Positions 1 through 7,174 are shown, numbered from the stretch's first letter. The stretch is DNA of 9,698 nucleotides from Omnitrophica WOR_2 bacterium RIFCSPHIGHO2_02_FULL_67_20 (GCA_001805695.1 MHGT01000010.1:1-9698), one strand, 5' to 3'. Notes: a model not told the origin generated them from the letters alone. Numbers and translations: made by a program.

Positions 1-242
1 ATCTTCCCTCCGAAGGAGAACGCGACAATCATGGAGTAGATGGTCAACGCTTCGATCAAGACGCAGCCGGCCATCATGTTGATGAGGATCTTGATCGCGG
101 CCTCCGGTTGTCGCGCCGTCGCATCCATGGCGGCGGACACCGCCCGCCCCAGCGCGAGGGCCGACCCAAACGCGGTCGCAGCCACCATGAGGGGAATGGC
201 AACCGCCAACATCGCCTTGTACTGTTCAGGCCCTTCAGTCAT
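1..242 (-). CDS. atpE: F-type ATP synthase subunit c (3' end missing)
   Basis: Subunit c is the two-helix hairpin that forms the rotating proton ring. Eighty residues are visible and the frame runs off the window. The polar loop ARQPEA (43-48) and the second-helix motif LIEALTIYS (62-70) identify it. E64 is the ion carrier. L31 stands where Na+-type c subunits have glutamine, and A65 follows E64 instead of serine, so a proton ring is expected. The helix-1 packing motif, normally GxGxGxG, reads G26-x-A28-x-A30-x-G32. ATG at 242 shares ATGA with the atpB stop. A strong GGAGGT lies 3 bases ahead (246-251), the best ribosome-binding site in the window, as expected for a protein needed in many copies. 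Confidence 0.95.
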   Translation of the reverse strand, partial: MTEGPEQYKAMLAVAIPLMVAATAFGSALALGRAVSAAMDATARQPEAAIKILINMMAGCVLIEALTIYSMIVAFSFGGK

Positions 243-1120
243 GCTACCTCCTCTCCCGTGTGGTGTGGTGACAATGCGCGCGCGAGACCGGTCTCGCGCG
301 CTTCTTGGTGCTCGTCGTGATGGTCGTCATGCGGCAGCATGAGCGCAAGGTAAATCGTCGTCAGCAACGCGAAGACGAACGCCTGCACGAAGCTGGTCAG
401 CAGCCCGAGGAACAGAAATGGAATCTGGAGCGGCAGGATGGGCGGCCAGTGGAGGGCGCGGGTGAGGCTGACGGCCTGCTGCACGATGACGGCGATCAGC
501 ACGTCCTCGCCGAAGATGTTGCCGAAGAGCCGCATGGACAGGCTGAAGATCTTGCTCAGCTCTCCGAGCGCGTGGATGACGAGGATGAGCGGGGACACGA
601 GCCACAGGATGAAGTGGCTGGGGCTGCCGAGCATATGGTGGACGTACCCCTTCAGCCCGGCCGCCTTGAGGCTGGCAACGTGCACGTAGACGACGGCGCA
701 GAGCGCAAGGGGTGCTGTCGTCAAGGGGATCGGCAAGCCCACCGGTGAGGGACTCGAGCTGGCCACCGGCGACTTCATCAGCGGCACCAGACCGAGCAGG
801 TTCATCGCGAAGATGTAGAGGAACAGGGTCCCAATAAACGGGGTGTGCGCAGCACCCCTCGGCCCCAGGATGCTGCACACGAACTGGTTGAATCCATCGA
901 CGACGAGCTCCAGGCCGTTCTGGAGCCCGTGCGGAACGAGCGCCTGCCGTCTGGTCCCCCAGTACGCGAGCATCATGAGGCCGAGCACCGCGATGAGCGA
1001 GTACCAGAGGTTCTGCCAGAGGAAGAGCCATGAGAGGAGCGGCGAGCCGGCAAACCGCTCATGGAGAAGGTGAAACAGCGTGGGCAGTTCCGCTGTCGCC
1101 TGCTGGGCTTCACCGTGCAT
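239..1120 (-). CDS. atpB: F-type ATP synthase subunit a
   Basis: Subunit a forms the two proton half-channels against the c-ring. The 293-residue product has the essential arginine R197 in LSMRLFGNIF, with E187 and K190 before it, and Q245 in SFVQAFVF near the last helix. After the arginine most proteins I know read RLFGNxxAGE. Here the sequence is RLFGNIFGED, which puts E205 where glycine is usual and D206 where glutamate is usual. After the last helix there is a cytoplasmic tail of about 30 residues that begins PHDDHHDEH and is longer than in E. coli. Its coding sequence contains a 24-bp perfect palindrome. ATG at 1120 lies inside the end of atpI. The stop shares ATGA with atpE. Confidence 0.96.
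   Translation of the reverse strand: MHGEAQQATAELPTLFHLLHERFAGSPLLSWLFLWQNLWYSLIAVLGLMMLAYWGTRRQALVPHGLQNGLELVVDGFNQFVCSILGPRGAAHTPFIGTLFLYIFAMNLLGLVPLMKSPVASSSPSPVGLPIPLTTAPLALCAVVYVHVASLKAAGLKGYVHHMLGSPSHFILWLVSPLILVIHALGELSKIFSLSMRLFGNIFGEDVLIAVIVQQAVSLTRALHWPPILPLQIPFLFLGLLTSFVQAFVFALLTTIYLALMLPHDDHHDEHQEARETGLARALSPHHTGEEVA
278..301. repeat. 24-bp perfect palindrome in the end of atpB
   Basis: The sequence is its own reverse complement over 24 bases, centred between 289 and 290 (core GAGACCGGTCTC flanked by GCGCGC runs). In mRNA it would give a 10-bp stem with a CCGG loop, about 36 bases ahead of the atpE start. It encodes ARETGLAR of the AtpB tail. Confidence 0.9.
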
Positions 1121-1487
1121 CGGACCCCAGGCTGCGTTTGAGCCGCTGAAGTTGGAAGAGGAAGACCGCCAGCGGAATGGTCAGGCCGAGGGCCATCCCG
1201 ACCCAGGCGGATTGCAGCGCAAACGCGAGCCACCCGCCCGCCGCCAACGCCGTCAGGACGGCGGCGATGAACCCGAACAGGCACAGGCTGCGTCGTGCGT
1301 CGCGGTGTTGGAGGGCCTTGCCGCCCATCCAGACGATCACCACGCAATTGACGATCATCCAGCCGCCGCCGGCCAGCGCGCCGAGCATGAGGCGGCTGGC
1401 CCGCGTCGCCGTCAGTAACACCAGCGACAGGACGAGGAGGGCGCCGAGGCTCCGAACGATAAACTGCCGCACCAATATCGCTCTCAC
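1110..1487 (-). CDS. atpI: ATP synthase subunit I (AtpI/AtpR-like)
   Basis: AtpI is a small, poorly conserved membrane protein at the head of F-type ATP synthase operons. It is implicated in assembly and stability of the c-ring. The product, about 125 residues, has four hydrophobic stretches: near 10-28, 32-52, 68-89 and 93-111. Basic ends RRS and RLKRSLGSDAR flank them. I chose GTG at 1487 because it shares GTGA with the atpZ stop, follows a GGGTGGG tract and gives a typical length. An ATG at 1529 would add 14 residues, and another at 1613 would give 167 residues overlapping atpZ by 130 bases, which I think unlikely. The gene is assigned mainly by position and topology. It overlaps atpB by 11 bases. 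Confidence 0.8.
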   Translation of the reverse strand: MRAILVRQFIVRSLGALLVLSLVLLTATRASRLMLGALAGGGWMIVNCVVIVWMGGKALQHRDARRSLCLFGFIAAVLTALAAGGWLAFALQSAWVGMALGLTIPLAVFLFQLQRLKRSLGSDAR

Positions 1488-1732
1488 GAGCGCCCACCCC
1501 GACTGGTCCGTCCCACCCTGGCGACCCATTGTAGGATCCGATATACCTGAATACCCGACCCAATCCCTCCAAGCGCCGATCCAACCACCAGCGCCCATGG
1601 GGCGGTGTGCCACCGATGGTCCAGCGCACCCCCGAGGAGCGCGCCGAGCAGCGGCCCGCTCACTAAGACGACCGGAACGGTCAGAATCACACTCACGCGT
1701 CCGAGAAGCTCGAGATCCTTCCCGCGAGACAC
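1484..1732 (-). CDS. atpZ: AtpZ/AtpQ-family F0F1-ATPase accessory membrane protein
   Basis: This 82-residue protein has two membrane helices, near 11-33 and 44-66. The segment GALLGGALDHRWHTAPWALVVGSALGGIGSGI fits the pattern of the family found upstream of atpI in ATP synthase operons: a glycine-rich helix ending in LD, a short loop, a second glycine-rich helix, and a basic VYRIL tail. Family members are thought to help Mg2+ supply or ATP synthase assembly, although their exact role is unsettled. The start is GTG at 1732, since no ATG lies in frame upstream, and only a weak GGGGCG site precedes it. Its stop shares GTGA with the preferred atpI start. A candidate promoter lies about 50 bases upstream. 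Confidence 0.82.
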   Translation of the reverse strand: MSRGKDLELLGRVSVILTVPVVLVSGPLLGALLGGALDHRWHTAPWALVVGSALGGIGSGIQVYRILQWVARVGRTSRGGRS

Positions 1733-1789
1733 GATGCGCCCCGGTAATAGCTCACGCGATGTGGACGGAGTGCGGTTCGTCAGCCGGAC

Positions 1790-1808
1790 ATTATAATAGC
1801 AACGCTAT
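1790..1808 (-). promoter_or_regulatory. Candidate promoter for the atp operon
   Basis: The minus strand carries a perfect TATAAT (1795-1790), rare in this GC-rich context. An overlapping extended -10 reading, TGCTATTAT, is also possible. No convincing -35 box lies 16-18 bases upstream. A small inverted repeat, ATAGC-AAC-GCTAT (1796-1808), lies directly upstream and could be an operator or chance. The site is in the nuoN-atpZ gap, about 50-60 bases ahead of atpZ. Confidence 0.45.
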
Positions 1809-1818
1809 CGACCGAGGG

Positions 1819-3258
1819 CTACAGAAGATTCGAGGCGATTCCCGCGCTCAGCAGCGCCAAGAGCGCGCCGGGAAAGAGCCCCAGGAGCAGCGTGGCGGCC
1901 GCGCATACGCCCAGCGCCAGGCCGAGGGCGGGGGCCGGGCGCAGCGGGGCAAGTTCCACCGGCGGGTTGAAGTACATCAGGCGGATGAGGTTGACATAGT
2001 AGTAGAGTGCCACGGCGCTGTTGACCGCCGCCGCGACCGCGAGGACCGGCAGGTTCGCCTCCAGCGCCGAGCGGAAGAGGAGCAGCTTCCCGACGAAACC
2101 GAAGAGCGGCGGCAAGCCGGCCAGCGAGAGGAGAAACATCGCGGCGGCGAAGGCGAGCACTGGCGCGCGTCTGGCGAGGCCGCGGAACGCCTCGACCGAC
2201 TCGCTCCCCGTCGCCTCGACGACGGCGACGACGCAGGCGAACGCCCCGAGGTTCATGAAGAGATACGCGGCGAGGTAGAGAAGGAGCGCCTCGCGGCCGA
2301 GGACGCTCCGGGTGACGAGCCCGATGAGGAGGTAGCCCGCCTGCGCGATGGTCGAGTAGGCGAGCAGCCGCTTGACGTTGGTCTGGGTGAGTGCGGCCAG
2401 GTTGCCCAGCGTCATCGTCGCGATGGCGAGTATCACGAGCAGCGGCTCAAGCGCCGGCCAGGCCGGATGAAGGACCTCGACCAGGCGCGCCAGGAGTGCG
2501 AAGCCCGCCGCTTTCGGCCCGACGGAGAGGAGTGCCGTCACCGCCACGGGGGCGCCCTCGTAGGCGTCGGGCGTCCACATATGGAAGGGCGCCATCGAAA
2601 TCTTGAACGCGAGGCCCGCCAGCATCAGCGCGGTGGCGACGAGCAGGGCGCCCTGCATTGGTCCGCTGATCCCGGCCACCGCCGCGTGCAGCGCCGGAAA
2701 CTCCAGCGTGCCCATGAGGCCGAAGAGGAGCGACATGCCGAAGAGCATGATCCCGGAGGAGAGCGCGCCGAAGAGGAGGTACTTCAGGGCGGCCTCGGCG
2801 GAGCGTGAGTCGCGGAGGAAGCCGACGAGCAGGTACGAGCCGAGGCTGACTAGCTCCATCGCCACGTAGGCCATCAGGAGGTGGTTCGCCTCCGCCATCA
2901 GCATGAGGCCGACGCCGATGAGGAGGAGCAGGCCGATCCCTTCCCCGCGCACGTCGGAGCCGATCTCCCGCCCGCCCCCGATGAGGAGCAGGGTGAGCGC
3001 GACCGCGCCGAGGGCGAGCCAGCGGAAGGCGAGGCTGAAGGGATCGCAGACGATGAGCCCGAAGAAGACGTCGGTCTCCGGCGGCACCGGGGAGCACCAC
3101 AGCGCCGCGGCGGCGGCGAGGAGGAAGGCCCACGCCGCCGTCATGGAGGAGCGCGGGCGCTTGAACCAGACGCCGATGAGCATGACCGTCAGCCCCCCGA
3201 GGCTTAAGAGGACTTCGGGCCACCAGGCGTTCAGGCTGTCCCAGAGAACGCTGCTCAT
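1819..3258 (-). CDS. nuoN: NADH-quinone oxidoreductase subunit N
   Basis: NuoN is the proximal antiporter-like subunit of complex I, next to NuoK. The 479-residue product has about 14 membrane helices. Key residues are E135 in AYVAMELVSLGSYLLVG, K219 in LAFKISMAPFHMWTPDAYEG, K249 in SVGPKAAG, K296 in TQTNVKRLLAYSTIAQAGY, and K391 in GLPPLFGFVGKLLLF. The lysine in the last motif, and MWTPDAYEGAP rather than TWLPDAH, mark it as N rather than M. ATG at 3258 gives a normal N terminus, but no good ribosome-binding site is visible. The sequence just upstream is the foot of the ACGT repeat hairpin, which ends 13 bases before the start. nuoN ends the complex I block. The next gene, atpZ, starts 86 bases further on. 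Confidence 0.97.
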   Translation of the reverse strand: MSSVLWDSLNAWWPEVLLSLGGLTVMLIGVWFKRPRSSMTAAWAFLLAAAAALWCSPVPPETDVFFGLIVCDPFSLAFRWLALGAVALTLLLIGGGREIGSDVRGEGIGLLLLIGVGLMLMAEANHLLMAYVAMELVSLGSYLLVGFLRDSRSAEAALKYLLFGALSSGIMLFGMSLLFGLMGTLEFPALHAAVAGISGPMQGALLVATALMLAGLAFKISMAPFHMWTPDAYEGAPVAVTALLSVGPKAAGFALLARLVEVLHPAWPALEPLLVILAIATMTLGNLAALTQTNVKRLLAYSTIAQAGYLLIGLVTRSVLGREALLLYLAAYLFMNLGAFACVVAVVEATGSESVEAFRGLARRAPVLAFAAAMFLLSLAGLPPLFGFVGKLLLFRSALEANLPVLAVAAAVNSAVALYYYVNLIRLMYFNPPVELAPLRPAPALGLALGVCAAATLLLGLFPGALLALLSAGIASNLL

Positions 3259-3271
3259 CTTAGACCGCGTG

Positions 3272-3363
3272 CGTGTAACGTGGAACGTTTAACGTGTCAC
3301 GTGAAAGCGCCATCCGCGTCTTTTTGGTTCTCACGTTAAACGTGACACGTTCAACGTAACACG
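3272..3363. repeat. ACGT 7-base periodic repeat forming a long hairpin (nuoM-nuoN spacer)
   Basis: ACGT occurs at 3278, 3285, 3292 and 3299, and again at 3333, 3340, 3347 and 3354, exactly every 7 bases in each block. ACGA follows at 3361. The 3-base fillers are GGA, TTA, GTC on the left and TAA, GAC, TCA on the right. The two 31-base arms (3272-3302 and 3333-3363) match as an inverted repeat at 25 of 31 positions around a 30-base loop. The repeat fills most of the 124-base spacer. No coding role is visible. Confidence 0.9.
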
Positions 3364-3382
3364 AACGCTGCGTCTCGATGCG

Positions 3383-4837
3383 TCATCGTCCTGTCACGTG
3401 GATGATGAGGCGCGTCAGCGCGCCGTCCTGAATCGCCAGGAGCCACAGCGGATACACCCCCAGCGCGAGGACGAGGATGAGGAGCGGGGCGAGGCTCGCC
3501 AGCTCGCGCGGGCTCATGTCGGCCAGCGCTTTCCATCGCTCGTTGAGCGGCCCCAGGAGCACCTGCCGGACGACCTTCAGCATGTACGCGGCCGCGACGA
3601 TGATCCCGGTGACCGACACGACGGTCTGCCACCGCCACACGCCGAAGCCGCCGACGAGCGAGAGGAACTCGGCGACGAAGCCGGAGAGCCCGGGCAGGCC
3701 CAGCGAGGCGAGGCTGAAGAACGTCAGGAAGCCGGCGTACACCGGCACGCGCGCACCCAGCCCCCCGAACGCGGCGAGGTCGCGCGTGTGCGTGCGGTCG
3801 TAGAGGACGCCGACCAGGAGGAACATCCCGCCCGTGATGAGGCCGTGGCTGACCATCTGGAACATGGCGCCGTTCAGACCCGCCGGCGTCAGGCTGGCCA
3901 GGCCGAGCAGGACGAAGCCCATGTGCGACACCGACGAGTACGCCACGAGCCGCTTGAAGTCGGTCTGCGCCATGGCGACGAAGGCGCCGTAGACGATGTT
4001 GACCATCCCCAGGACCGCCATCCCCCATCCGAACCACTGCGCGGCGTCTGGCGCGATGGGATAGGCGATGCGGAAGAACCCGTAGCCGCCCATCTTCAGC
4101 AGGACGCCGGCCAGCAGGACGCTGGCGGGAGTGGGGGCGTCCACATGCGCGTCGGGCAGCCAGGTGTGGAACGGGAAGATGGGCACCTTGACGGCGAAGC
4201 CGAGGAAGAAGCCGAGGAAGAGGAGCTGCTGGAAGCCGAGCTCGAAGGTGCGGCTCATCTGCGAGAGCTCGACCATGTCGAAGGTGCGGGCCCGCGCGTA
4301 GAGCGCCAGGATGGCGAGCAGCATCGCGAGGCTCCCCGCCAGCGTATAGACGAAGAACTTGAACGCCGAGTATTCCCGCCGGCCCCCGCCCCAGATGCCG
4401 ATGAGGAAGTACATCGGCACCAGGACGATCTCCCAGACGACGTAGAAGAGGAAGAGGTCGAGCGCGAGGAAGGTGCCGAGCATTCCGGCCTCGAGCAAGA
4501 GGTAGAGCGCGAAGTACTCCTTGTGCCGCTCCGAGATGGAGAACGAGGCGAGGCACGCGAGGAAGCTGAGGAGTGTAGTGAGGAGGACCATCGGCAGGCT
4601 GATGCCGTCGACGCCGAGGAAGTAGAAGACGTTGAGCGGCTGGATCCACGGGACGCGCTCGACGAACTGCAGGCCCGGCTCCGCGGCGCGGAACGCGAAC
4701 AGGAGCTTCAGCGAGACGACGAACGCGGCCCCCGTCGCCGAGACGGCGATGGCACGGATGGCGCGCACCGCCGTCCTGGGCGAGGCGAGGACGAGGAGCA
4801 TCCCCGCGAGGGGGCAAGCCAGCAACAAACTTAGCAT
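3383..4837 (-). CDS. nuoM: NADH-quinone oxidoreductase subunit M
   Basis: NuoM is the middle antiporter-like proton-pumping subunit of complex I. The 484-residue product is of normal length with about 14 membrane helices. Proton-path residues are intact: E136 in FYVVWEIVLVPMYFLIG, K217 in FAVKVPIFPFHTWLPDAH, K248 in LLKMGGYGF, K295 in QTDFKRLVAYSSVSHMG, H331 in VSHGL, and E390 in LSGFVAEFLSL. NuoM uses that glutamate where L and N have lysine, which separates it from its paralogues. The ATG at 4837 is preceded by GAGG about 11 bases upstream. A 67-base spacer separates it from nuoL, and a 124-base spacer filled by a repeat hairpin follows before nuoN. Confidence 0.97.
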   Translation of the reverse strand: MLSLLLACPLAGMLLVLASPRTAVRAIRAIAVSATGAAFVVSLKLLFAFRAAEPGLQFVERVPWIQPLNVFYFLGVDGISLPMVLLTTLLSFLACLASFSISERHKEYFALYLLLEAGMLGTFLALDLFLFYVVWEIVLVPMYFLIGIWGGGRREYSAFKFFVYTLAGSLAMLLAILALYARARTFDMVELSQMSRTFELGFQQLLFLGFFLGFAVKVPIFPFHTWLPDAHVDAPTPASVLLAGVLLKMGGYGFFRIAYPIAPDAAQWFGWGMAVLGMVNIVYGAFVAMAQTDFKRLVAYSSVSHMGFVLLGLASLTPAGLNGAMFQMVSHGLITGGMFLLVGVLYDRTHTRDLAAFGGLGARVPVYAGFLTFFSLASLGLPGLSGFVAEFLSLVGGFGVWRWQTVVSVTGIIVAAAYMLKVVRQVLLGPLNERWKALADMSPRELASLAPLLILVLALGVYPLWLLAIQDGALTRLIIHVTGR

Positions 4838-4872
4838 GATCCACGCATCCTCATCTTATCGCGCGGTTGAGT

Positions 4873-4901
4873 CGGTTATGCCCATTATGCCGGCCTAACC
4901 G
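4873..4901. repeat. Short hairpin in the nuoL-nuoM spacer
   Basis: CGGTTA (4873-4878) and TAACCG (4896-4901) are complementary. After a T/C mismatch, three more pairs (GCC with GGC) follow, around a 9-base loop. There is no T-run, so termination is unlikely. It may be chance. Confidence 0.35.
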
Positions 4902-4904
4902 TCG

Positions 4905-6860
4905 TTACCGGCGAAGCGCCAGCGATAGGACGACGACCGCAACGACCACCACGAGCAGGTACTGGTGCACGATTCCGGTCTGGAGGCGGCGCAGGAACAT
5001 CCCGAGCCCGCGCGCCGTCTCGGCGGCCGCGTTGACCAGCCGGTCCACCACCAGCCGGTCGAACCGCTCCTTCAGTTCCCCGATCGTAGTCCCCAGCCGG
5101 CCCACACCGTCCACGGTGGCGTCGATCACCCGCTGGTCAAAGACGGCGAGCCGCTCGGCCGCGGCCAGAAACGGCTGAACGATCCAGCGCGCATAGAACT
5201 CGTCGACGTAATACTTGTTCGCCGCCAGCGCGTAGAGCCGATGGCCCAGCGGACGCAGCGGCGCAGGCAGCACATTGCGGCGATGGAAGCCGGCCACCCA
5301 CGCGAGCCCGATGCCTGAACATGCCGCCAGGGTTGAGAGGACAAGCACCGGGATATCCAATCCCTCGTGCCGCTCGGTGACTCCAAGCACATGGAGCAAC
5401 GGGTGATGGGTCCCGGGTGAGCCGGCCAGCCATCCGATGACGGCCGCAGCCACTCCGAGAACCGCCATTGGCGCCACCATGATGAACGGAGATTCATGCG
5501 CATGCGACGCGTCGTGCGCAGCTGCCGGGCCCTCGAAACACCGCAGGTAGAGCCGGAAGATGTATGCGGCGGTGATGGCCGCCCCACCGAGGAGGAGCCA
5601 GAACAGCGCCTCATGGACGTGCCACGCTTCAAGCAGAATCGCATCCTTGCTCCAGAAGCCGCTCAACGGAAAGACTCCGCTCATCGCCAGTGAGGCGAGC
5701 AGGAACAGCGCCGCGGTCCAGGGCATCGCGCGCCGCAGGCCGCCCAGGCGCGAGAGGTCCTGCTCGTGCGTCGCATGGATCACGCTGCCGGCTGCAAGGA
5801 ACAGCAGCGCTTTGAAGCAGGCGTGCGTGACCAGATGGAACATCGCCAGCGCCGACGCCCCCCGCAGGCTCCCCAGTCCGAGGGCGCTGGTCATCAGCCC
5901 GAGCTGGCTTATGGTGGAATAGGCCAGGACCCGCTTCACATCCGTTTGCGTCAGCGCGATCGTCCCGGCCAGCAGGTGCGTGAGGAGACCCACGGTGAGC
6001 ACGACGTGGAGGCTCTGCGGCGTGAAGAGCGGCAGCGTGCGAGCCACCAGATAGATCCCCGCCGCCACCATGGTGGCGGCGTGAATGAGCGCCGAGACCG
6101 GGGCCGGGCCTTCCATCGCGTCCGGCAGCCACACGTGGAGCGGCACCTGGGCGGACTTCCCCGCCGCCCCCAGGAAGATAAGCAGGCTGATCAGGGTGCG
6201 GTCCGCGCCGGGCAAGATGTGGTGGAGTCCTGAGAGCCGGCTGAACTGCAGGCCACCCGGCACCAGCGAGAGGAGCAGGATCGCCAGCAAGAGCCCGGTA
6301 TCGCCGATGCGCGTCGTGATAAACGCCTTGCGGCCGGCCTCGGCCGCGGACGGCTTCTCGAACCAGAAACTGATCAGGAGGTAGGAGCACAGGCCCACCA
6401 GTTCCCAACCGGCATACAGCAACACGAAATTGTCGGCGAGCACTAGGGTCAGCATCGACGCGCAAAAGAGCGAGAGGTACGCGAAGAACCGCGAGAAACG
6501 CGGATCGGCGCGCATGTAGCCGATCGAATAGGTCGCAATCAGCGTGCCGATGGACGTGACCACGGCGAGCATGACCCAGCTCAGTCCATCGACTGCAAAG
6601 CCCAGCGCCCACCGGGGATCGATGGCCGTGAGCCAGGGCCAGGAGAAGGCGAGTTGTTGGCCGGCCCAGATCGTCGGCGAAAGCCCCCAGCTGACGCCCG
6701 CCGCCCCGGCCAGGGCGGCGACCGCGACCCAGGCGCTCATGCGTCCCAGCCGCCGGCCCGCGAAGATCAGAATCGTGAAAGCCGCAAGTGGCAATCCGGG
6801 AATCAGGAGGAGCTGGGGAGCAACGAGAGCGGTTGATGCGAGCCCTGCGGGATGGGTCAT
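4905..6860 (-). CDS. nuoL: NADH-quinone oxidoreductase subunit L
   Basis: NuoL is the most distal of the three antiporter-like proton-pumping subunits of complex I, in the cytoplasmic membrane. The 651-residue length suits the family, with about 16 membrane helices. Key residues are visible: E153 in GWELVG, D187 in TRIGDTG, K235 in GAAGKSAQVPLHVWLPDAM, H260 in ALIHAATM, K309 in QTDVKRVLAYSTISQLG, K350 in HACFKALLF, and K405-D406 in FPLSGFWSKD. The family mark NKYYVDEFY is at 548-556. It is followed by the long amphipathic lateral helix (about 565-625) and a final anchor helix (about 632-648), which braces the neighbouring M and N subunits in known structures. The ATG at 6860 shares ATGA with the end of nuoK. 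AGAGG abuts the ATG, so coupling to nuoK translation is likely. Confidence 0.97.
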   Translation of the reverse strand: MTHPAGLASTALVAPQLLLIPGLPLAAFTILIFAGRRLGRMSAWVAVAALAGAAGVSWGLSPTIWAGQQLAFSWPWLTAIDPRWALGFAVDGLSWVMLAVVTSIGTLIATYSIGYMRADPRFSRFFAYLSLFCASMLTLVLADNFVLLYAGWELVGLCSYLLISFWFEKPSAAEAGRKAFITTRIGDTGLLLAILLLSLVPGGLQFSRLSGLHHILPGADRTLISLLIFLGAAGKSAQVPLHVWLPDAMEGPAPVSALIHAATMVAAGIYLVARTLPLFTPQSLHVVLTVGLLTHLLAGTIALTQTDVKRVLAYSTISQLGLMTSALGLGSLRGASALAMFHLVTHACFKALLFLAAGSVIHATHEQDLSRLGGLRRAMPWTAALFLLASLAMSGVFPLSGFWSKDAILLEAWHVHEALFWLLLGGAAITAAYIFRLYLRCFEGPAAAHDASHAHESPFIMVAPMAVLGVAAAVIGWLAGSPGTHHPLLHVLGVTERHEGLDIPVLVLSTLAACSGIGLAWVAGFHRRNVLPAPLRPLGHRLYALAANKYYVDEFYARWIVQPFLAAAERLAVFDQRVIDATVDGVGRLGTTIGELKERFDRLVVDRLVNAAAETARGLGMFLRRLQTGIVHQYLLVVVVAVVVLSLALRR

Positions 6861-7156
6861 CCTCTAAGGAGATCCGCCTGGTCGGCCAGCACCGTCTTCG
6901 CATGGCGCGAAAGCGCCAGGATGATGGCCAGCCCCACCACCGCCTCGCAGGCGGCCAGGGCGATGATGAAGAGCGCGAAGGCCTGCGCCTGGACGTGGGC
7001 GAAGACGCGGCCGAAGAGGACGAAGTTCAGCGCCGCGGCGTTGAGGATGAGCTCGACGGCGAGGAGCAGCCCGACGGCGTTGCGGCGCGTGAGGATGCCG
7101 TACACCCCCAGCGAGAAGAGCGCGTGGCTGAGCAGCAGGAGGGGCTGAACCGGCAT
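6857..7156 (-). CDS. nuoK: NADH-quinone oxidoreductase subunit K
   Basis: NuoK is the small three-helix membrane subunit of complex I and is related to MrpC of Na+/H+ antiporters. The 99-residue product has helices near 3-21, 27-50 and 57-82. It keeps both membrane glutamates of the proton path: E35 in AVELILNA and E71 in LAACEAVVGLAI, equivalent to E36 and E72 of E. coli. R24-R25 lie in the first loop. I chose ATG at 7156 because AGGTGG (7164-7169) is 7 bases upstream. A GTG directly before it (7159) is also in frame. That ribosome-binding site lies inside one arm of a 17-bp inverted repeat. The stop overlaps the nuoL start as ATGA. Confidence 0.96.
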   Translation of the reverse strand: MPVQPLLLLSHALFSLGVYGILTRRNAVGLLLAVELILNAAALNFVLFGRVFAHVQAQAFALFIIALAACEAVVGLAIILALSRHAKTVLADQADLLRG

Positions 7157-7174
7157 CACCCCACCACCTGCGCC
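7157..7174 (-). promoter_or_regulatory. nuoK ribosome-binding site inside an inverted-repeat arm
   Basis: AGGTGG (minus strand, 7169-7164) lies 7 bases ahead of the nuoK ATG. It is wholly contained in the 17-base arm that pairs with the sequence beginning at the nuoJ stop codon. If the stem forms in mRNA the site is hidden. Confidence 0.6.

Noticed and set aside
1110..1613. Longer 167-residue start for atpI
   Set aside because: It would overlap atpZ by about 130 bases with an N terminus unlike the family. The GTG at 1487, sharing GTGA with the atpZ stop, gives the usual length.
1..1732. Na+-type N-ATPase operon, suggested by the AtpQ/AtpR-like pair
   Set aside because: N-ATPase operons start with beta and epsilon genes before Q and R, and these are absent here. 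Subunit c lacks the Na+ ligands (Leu in place of Gln in helix 1, Ala rather than Ser after the glutamate).
1177..2808. 543-codon open frame on the plus strand, opposite nuoN, atpZ and atpI
   Set aside because: It spans three real minus-strand genes and gives a charged, repetitive product with no recognisable domain. The lack of stops is explained by high GC.
3303..3332. T-run in the loop of the nuoM-nuoN hairpin as a terminator
   Set aside because: The TTTTT is on the plus strand, where no gene is transcribed, and the hairpin ahead of it is only about 3 bp.
3398..4834. 478-codon open frame on the plus strand, opposite nuoM
   Set aside because: Its product is low-complexity, rich in E, R, D and Q, typical of the antisense of a GC-rich membrane-protein gene. 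nuoM on the other strand has clear family motifs.
5496..5523. Palindromic GC-rich stretch around CGACGCGTCG in nuoL
   Set aside because: The perfect core is only 10 bp, the flanking arms do not align symmetrically, and the stretch lies in ordinary coding sequence. Such short palindromes are common at this GC.
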